Shown one piece after another: positions 60,707 through 64,000 of a stretch of DNA of 64,000 nucleotides. The stretch lies in the NCBI RefSeq assembly GCF_030403775.1, contig NZ_JAQMWQ010000017.1, positions 1 to 64,000 on the forward strand, given 5' to 3'. The position numbers and the translations under genes are program-made. The first letter of the stretch is position 1. Each line of letters starts with the position of its first letter. This DNA comes from Paenibacillus sp. BSR1-1 (GTDB lineage Bacteria > Bacillota > Bacilli > Bacillales > Cytobacillaceae). The notes under the pieces are model-generated. The model was not told where the DNA came from, ran no database searches, and was given only the letters and a program-made list of their open reading frames with translations.

Positions 60707-60805
60707 CTCCCTTAAAGAATTACTCGCAAGCTAAATTAAAATACATTTCCATAGTAAAGGGGGTGAAATAAACAGGCATTTCACCCTTACTCAATATTAC
60801 CAGTG

Positions 60806-61840
60806 CTAATTATTTTGATACAGCTTAGTTAAGACTTCAGTTAAATCATGGCTTAATAATTGGAGCAGACTGATGACTCGGGAATATTCCATTCTGGTAG
60901 GTCCAAGAATCGCGATTGTTCCTAAATTTTCTGCACCAATAGAATAAGAAGCCGTAATTAAGCTGCAATTATCCATGGCACTCACATTATTTTCTTTGCC
61001 TATTTTCACATTGATTCCAGAGGAGTTTTTCCTTATTAAATTATAAATCCACTCTTCCTGATCAATCATCGTTAAAAGACTTCGAATTTTTGTAATATCA
61101 TGGAATTCTGGCTGACTTAACATATTGGTTTTTCCGCCAAAAAATAACTTTTCATTAATTGGCATTTTAAAGGTTTCACCAATGGTGTGCAGCATTAAAT
61201 CATAATTATGGATATGCTGCCTTAGAAGAACAGCTACCTCTTTATATATTTTATCGTTCAGATCTTCGAGAGAAACTCCTGCTAAACGATCATTCAATAT
61301 ATTCACCGTTTTTTCCAAATCACTAATATCTATAGACGGTGGTAATGAAAAGGAGCGGTTCTCAACATGCCCTGTATCCGTAACAAAAATAGCGACCGCT
61401 GTTTCTTTGTTTAACGGAATGATTTGTATCCTTTTTAACTTATTAATACTAACAGCCGGTCCTAAAACGATTGATGTATAATTAGTTAAATCCGATAAAA
61501 TTTTAGCAGATCTTTGAATGATTTTTTCAAACTCAAAAATTTTCTCAGCAAAAATCGATTGAATGATTGAAATATCCTGCTGATTTAGAACCTGAGGCGA
61601 AAGCAAATGATCTACATAATAACGATAACCTTTTTCTGAAGGGACACGACCTGATGAGGTATGCGTCTTTTCAATAAACCCCATTTCTTCAAGGTCAGCC
61701 ATTTCATTGCGAATCGTCGCTGAACTAAAGGAAATTTCCTCTTTTTTCGACAGACTTCTTGAGCCGACAGGTTGTGCAGATCGAATAAAGTCATCAACAA
61801 TAACCTGAAGAATTAACAATTGACGATCTGTTAACAACAT
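60806..61840 (-). CDS. hrcA: Heat-shock repressor HrcA
   Basis: This 344-residue repressor binds CIRCE and silences the groE and dnaK operons. It has an N-terminal winged helix ([28 protein letters not shown]) with recognition segment [17 protein letters not shown], and a GAF-like core with [16 protein letters not shown]. The start is the ATG at 61840 with AGAGGTGATG upstream. It heads the heat-shock operon and is directly behind CIRCE. Confidence 0.97.
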   Translation of the reverse strand: MLLTDRQLLILQVIVDDFIRSAQPVGSRSLSKKEEISFSSATIRNEMADLEEMGFIEKTHTSSGRVPSEKGYRYYVDHLLSPQVLNQQDISIIQSIFAEKIFEFEKIIQRSAKILSDLTNYTSIVLGPAVSINKLKRIQIIPLNKETAVAIFVTDTGHVENRSFSLPPSIDISDLEKTVNILNDRLAGVSLEDLNDKIYKEVAVLLRQHIHNYDLMLHTIGETFKMPINEKLFFGGKTNMLSQPEFHDITKIRSLLTMIDQEEWIYNLIRKNSSGINVKIGKENNVSAMDNCSLITASYSIGAENLGTIAILGPTRMEYSRVISLLQLLSHDLTEVLTKLYQNN

Positions 61841-61852
61841 TCATCACCTCTG

Positions 61853-61879
61853 TTAGCACTCCTTGTTACCGAGTGCTAA
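61853..61879 (-). promoter_or_regulatory. CIRCE operator
   Basis: TTAGCACTC-N9-GAGTGCTAA is a perfect CIRCE inverted repeat, 13 bp before the hrcA ATG. HrcA binds it to repress the operon. Confidence 0.98.
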
Positions 61880-61891
61880 TTATATTAATAA

Positions 61892-61919
61892 ATTATCAAA
61901 AAAGGGGGGATGGTGTCAA
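61892..61919 (-). promoter_or_regulatory. Sigma-A promoter of the hrcA operon
   Basis: TTGACA (61914-61919) and GATAAT (61892-61897) are 16 bp apart on the minus strand; CIRCE begins about at the expected transcript start. Confidence 0.75.
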
Positions 61920-61922
61920 TCA

Positions 61923-63068
61923 TTACACATCACATACTCCTAAAAAGGTTTGAAAAACTTCATTTCCTAAAAGACGCCCCTTTTTAGTTAAATATATATG
62001 ATCATTAGAGACTTCAATCCAATGTTTGGCAGCAAGCTCCTCAAGCTGATGTTTAAATATTTTTAAAGGATTTCGGTCAAATTTTCCGGTGAATTGAGAG
62101 ATTGAAACTCCGGCTGTCTTACGCAGCCCCAGAAACATCTCCTCTTCCATTTGTTCCGAAATGTTTACTTGATTTTCCTCCAAAATAGGCATTTCACCTT
62201 TTGTTATGAGATCCCTATATCTTTTCAAGGGACCAACGTTTGAACGCCTTAGTCCATTTAGATAACTATGTGCTCCAGCTCCAAACCCATAGTACTGTTC
62301 ATTATTCCAATAGGTAAGATTGTGCCTGCTTTCATAGCCAGGCTTTGAAAAATTACTAATTTCATACTGGGAAAATCCGTGTTTTTCCATTTCTTCCATT
62401 AACAATTCATACATTGCTGCTTCCGCATCTTCACCGGGGGTTGACAGACTACCTTTTTTCAATAAATTATAAAAAACCGTTTTTGGTTCAATAATTAGCG
62501 AATAGGCGGAATAATGAGTAATATCGAGTGTGAAGGCCTCTATTAAAGATTCCTTAAAGTCTGCAATTGTTTGAGTTGGCAGGCTGAAAATAAGATCAAT
62601 GCTGATATTCTCGAAGCCTACGGATTTTGCATTTTCAACCGATTGGTATACGTCTTTCGCTCGATGGACACGGCCAATTTTTTTTAACAATTCTTCATTA
62701 AATGTTTGGACACCCAGACTGATTCGGTTTACACCTGCATCCTTTAATATTTGCAGTTTTTCTTTTGATAAATCTCCCGGATTCGCTTCAAAAGTAAACT
62801 CCAAATCTGTGCTTTGGGGTAATCGTTTATTGATGCTTTCACAAAATCGCTGCAGCTGCTGCTCATTTAGTGACGTTGGTGTGCCGCCGCCAACAAAAAT
62901 GGTTTGCAGTTCATCTGTTGGAAACTTTTGTAGGGTCAAATCCATTTCGCGGTCCAGTGCCTGTAAGTATTCATCAACCGGCTGCCCCTTCAAAAACACT
63001 TTATTAAAATCACAATAATGACAAATATGCTCACAGAAAGGGATATGAAGGTATGCTGCTTTAATCAA
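61923..63068 (-). CDS. hemW: Haem chaperone HemW (radical SAM)
   Basis: This protein of about 381 residues is of the HemN/HemW family. The radical-SAM motif is FCEHICHYCDFNK (CxxxCxxC). It is followed by GGGTPTSL and IDLIFSLP. In Gram-positive bacteria the family inserts haem into acceptor proteins rather than acting in porphyrin synthesis; I infer HemW because of the gene order lepA-hemW-hrcA. A TTG at 63068 has AGGAAG 8 nt upstream; a GTG at 63077 is the alternative. Confidence 0.88.
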   Translation of the reverse strand: MIKAAYLHIPFCEHICHYCDFNKVFLKGQPVDEYLQALDREMDLTLQKFPTDELQTIFVGGGTPTSLNEQQLQRFCESINKRLPQSTDLEFTFEANPGDLSKEKLQILKDAGVNRISLGVQTFNEELLKKIGRVHRAKDVYQSVENAKSVGFENISIDLIFSLPTQTIADFKESLIEAFTLDITHYSAYSLIIEPKTVFYNLLKKGSLSTPGEDAEAAMYELLMEEMEKHGFSQYEISNFSKPGYESRHNLTYWNNEQYYGFGAGAHSYLNGLRRSNVGPLKRYRDLITKGEMPILEENQVNISEQMEEEMFLGLRKTAGVSISQFTGKFDRNPLKIFKHQLEELAAKHWIEVSNDHIYLTKKGRLLGNEVFQTFLGVCDV

Positions 63069-63084
63069 GTTTTTCACTTCCTAA

Positions 63085-63132
63085 TAAAAAGAGGCAGGCT
63101 TCACCATATTTGGCTAGTCCTTACCTCTCTTT
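63085..63132 (-). terminator. Possible terminator between lepA and hemW
   Basis: AAAGAGAGG and CCTCTTTTT pair with G-U help across a long loop, followed by TTTTTATTAG on the minus strand. It is weaker than others in the window. Confidence 0.5.
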
Positions 63133-63137
63133 CATGT

Positions 63138-64000
63138 TTATTTTTTTGAATTATTATCGTCCATTTTTAAGACGGCCATGAAGGCTTCCTGCGGTACTTC
63201 AACAGAGCCAACTTGTTTCATCCGCTTCTTACCTTCTTTTTGCTTTTCCAACAGCTTCCGTTTACGAGAGATATCTCCCCCATAACATTTAGCCAATACG
63301 TTTTTCCGCATTGCTTTAATCGTTGAACGAGCAACAATTTTTTGGCCAATTGCAGCCTGAACAGGTACTTCAAATTGCTGCCTTGGAATTAATTCCTTTA
63401 GTTTTTCAACAATTACTTTTCCTCGTTCATAAGCAAAATCCTTATGCACAATGAAGCTTAAGGCATCTACTTTTTCATTATTTAACAATATATCCATTTT
63501 AACCAGACTAGATGGTTTATAACCAATTAATTCATAGTCAAAAGATGCGTATCCCCTCGTGCCAGATTTCAATTGATCAAAGAAATCATAAACTATTTCT
63601 GCCAATGGAATTTCATAAATAATGCTTACGCGATTTTCACCTTGGTATTGCATATCAATAAAGATTCCGCGTTTTAATTGGCAAAGCTCCATAATCGCCC
63701 CTACATATTCATTAGGAGCCATCATAGTTGCTTTTACATAAGGCTCTTCTACACGATCAATTTTCTGAGGATCCGGCAAATTAGACGGGTTATCTACCTT
63801 TATTTCAGTGCCATCTGTCATGTGTACGTGATAAATAACACTTGGTGCCGTGGTAATTAAGTCTATTTTGAATTCGCGCTCAATCCGCTCTTGAATGATT
63901 TCCATATGAAGAAGACCTAAGAAACCACAGCGGAAACCAAATCCAAGTGCTTGGGATGTTTCCGGTTCAAATTGAAGGGCGGAATCATTTAACTGAAGCT
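63138..64000 (-). CDS. lepA: Elongation factor 4 (LepA), C-terminal part
   Basis: The frame runs off the window; only the last 287 residues are seen. They include [21 protein letters not shown] and the C-terminal LepA domain with [25 protein letters not shown], which is diagnostic of LepA (back-translocating ribosomal GTPase). The GTPase domain is outside. An internal methionine at 63905 is not the start. The order lepA-hemW-hrcA matches B. subtilis. Confidence 0.96.
   Translation of the reverse strand, partial: LQLNDSALQFEPETSQALGFGFRCGFLGLLHMEIIQERIEREFKIDLITTAPSVIYHVHMTDGTEIKVDNPSNLPDPQKIDRVEEPYVKATMMAPNEYVGAIMELCQLKRGIFIDMQYQGENRVSIIYEIPLAEIVYDFFDQLKSGTRGYASFDYELIGYKPSSLVKMDILLNNEKVDALSFIVHKDFAYERGKVIVEKLKELIPRQQFEVPVQAAIGQKIVARSTIKAMRKNVLAKCYGGDISRKRKLLEKQKEGKKRMKQVGSVEVPQEAFMAVLKMDDNNSKK

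Noticed and set aside
60795-60815. AGTGCTAATTAT at the hrcA stop codon, resembling half a CIRCE element
   Set aside because: Only one arm is present and it falls over the end of the hrcA coding region with no partner arm, so it is probably coincidence.

Overview
This AT-rich window reads as a chromosomal core segment of a Bacillaceae genome (Bacillus/Neobacillus-like). Gene order closely follows the Bacillus subtilis yqg-yqf-yqe block (glcK-yqgQ-gluP ... pst ... sodA ... ispG-zur ... cshB-ispH ... sigA-dnaG ... recO-era-cdd ... phoH-yqfD-yqfC-floA ... rpsU-deoC-mtaB-rsmE-prmA-dnaJ-dnaK-grpE-hrcA-hemW-lepA). Nearly all genes are on the minus strand. Shine-Dalgarno sequences are strong and GTG/TTG starts are frequent. 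Assignments come from protein motifs and remembered gene order; no database search was run.

Layout. 1-120: the tail of an IS3-like element. 149-7327: glucokinase, rhomboid protease, lactate dehydrogenase (with a possible Rex operator), a DUF92 membrane protein with a possible frameshift, folate salvage, L33, and an unknown/DUF4912 pair. 7488-12740: a complete phosphate uptake operon pstS-pstC-pstA-pstB-pstB-phoU behind a six-repeat Pho box. 12787-18887: a class B penicillin-binding protein, an MFS transporter, MnSOD, a divergent Fnr-type regulator with a C-terminal cysteine cluster, and a DUF1189 protein. 18888-19747: a gene-free stretch carrying two oppositely oriented copies of a 130-bp repeat; a third copy lies at 51005. 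19748-31714: isoprenoid genes ispG and ispH, the znuC-znuB-zur zinc operon behind a Zur box, DNA repair nuclease nfo, RNA helicase cshB, VrrA/YqfQ, trmK and cytochrome c550. 31910-41039: an acyl-CoA dehydrogenase, then sigA-dnaG, a decayed yqxD, ppsR, ccpN, a single-chain glycyl-tRNA synthetase behind a T-box, and recO. 41074-50906: yqzL, era, cdd, dgkA, ybeY, pgpH, phoH, yqfD, yqfC, floA and a short NfeD behind a sigma-W promoter. 51223-64000: yqeY, rpsU, a Na/Pi cotransporter, deoC, then the heat-shock operon (hrcA-grpE-dnaK-dnaJ-prmA-rsmE-mtaB) with CIRCE, hemW and the end of lepA.

How it works together. The window is mostly housekeeping: phosphate and zinc homeostasis, redox and central metabolism (ldh, ccpN, ppsR, cccA), translation and tRNA/rRNA modification, replication and transcription initiation (dnaG, sigA), protein folding, envelope stress (sigma-W, floA, nfeD) and sporulation (yqfC/yqfD).

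I did not find a convincing undescribed defence or biosynthetic system. The points most worth a second look are the dispersed 130-bp repeat family, the frameshifted yqxD remnant, the in-place one-chain GlyRS, the terminator hairpin that holds the yqfC ribosome-binding site, and the Fnr-like regulator beside sodA.
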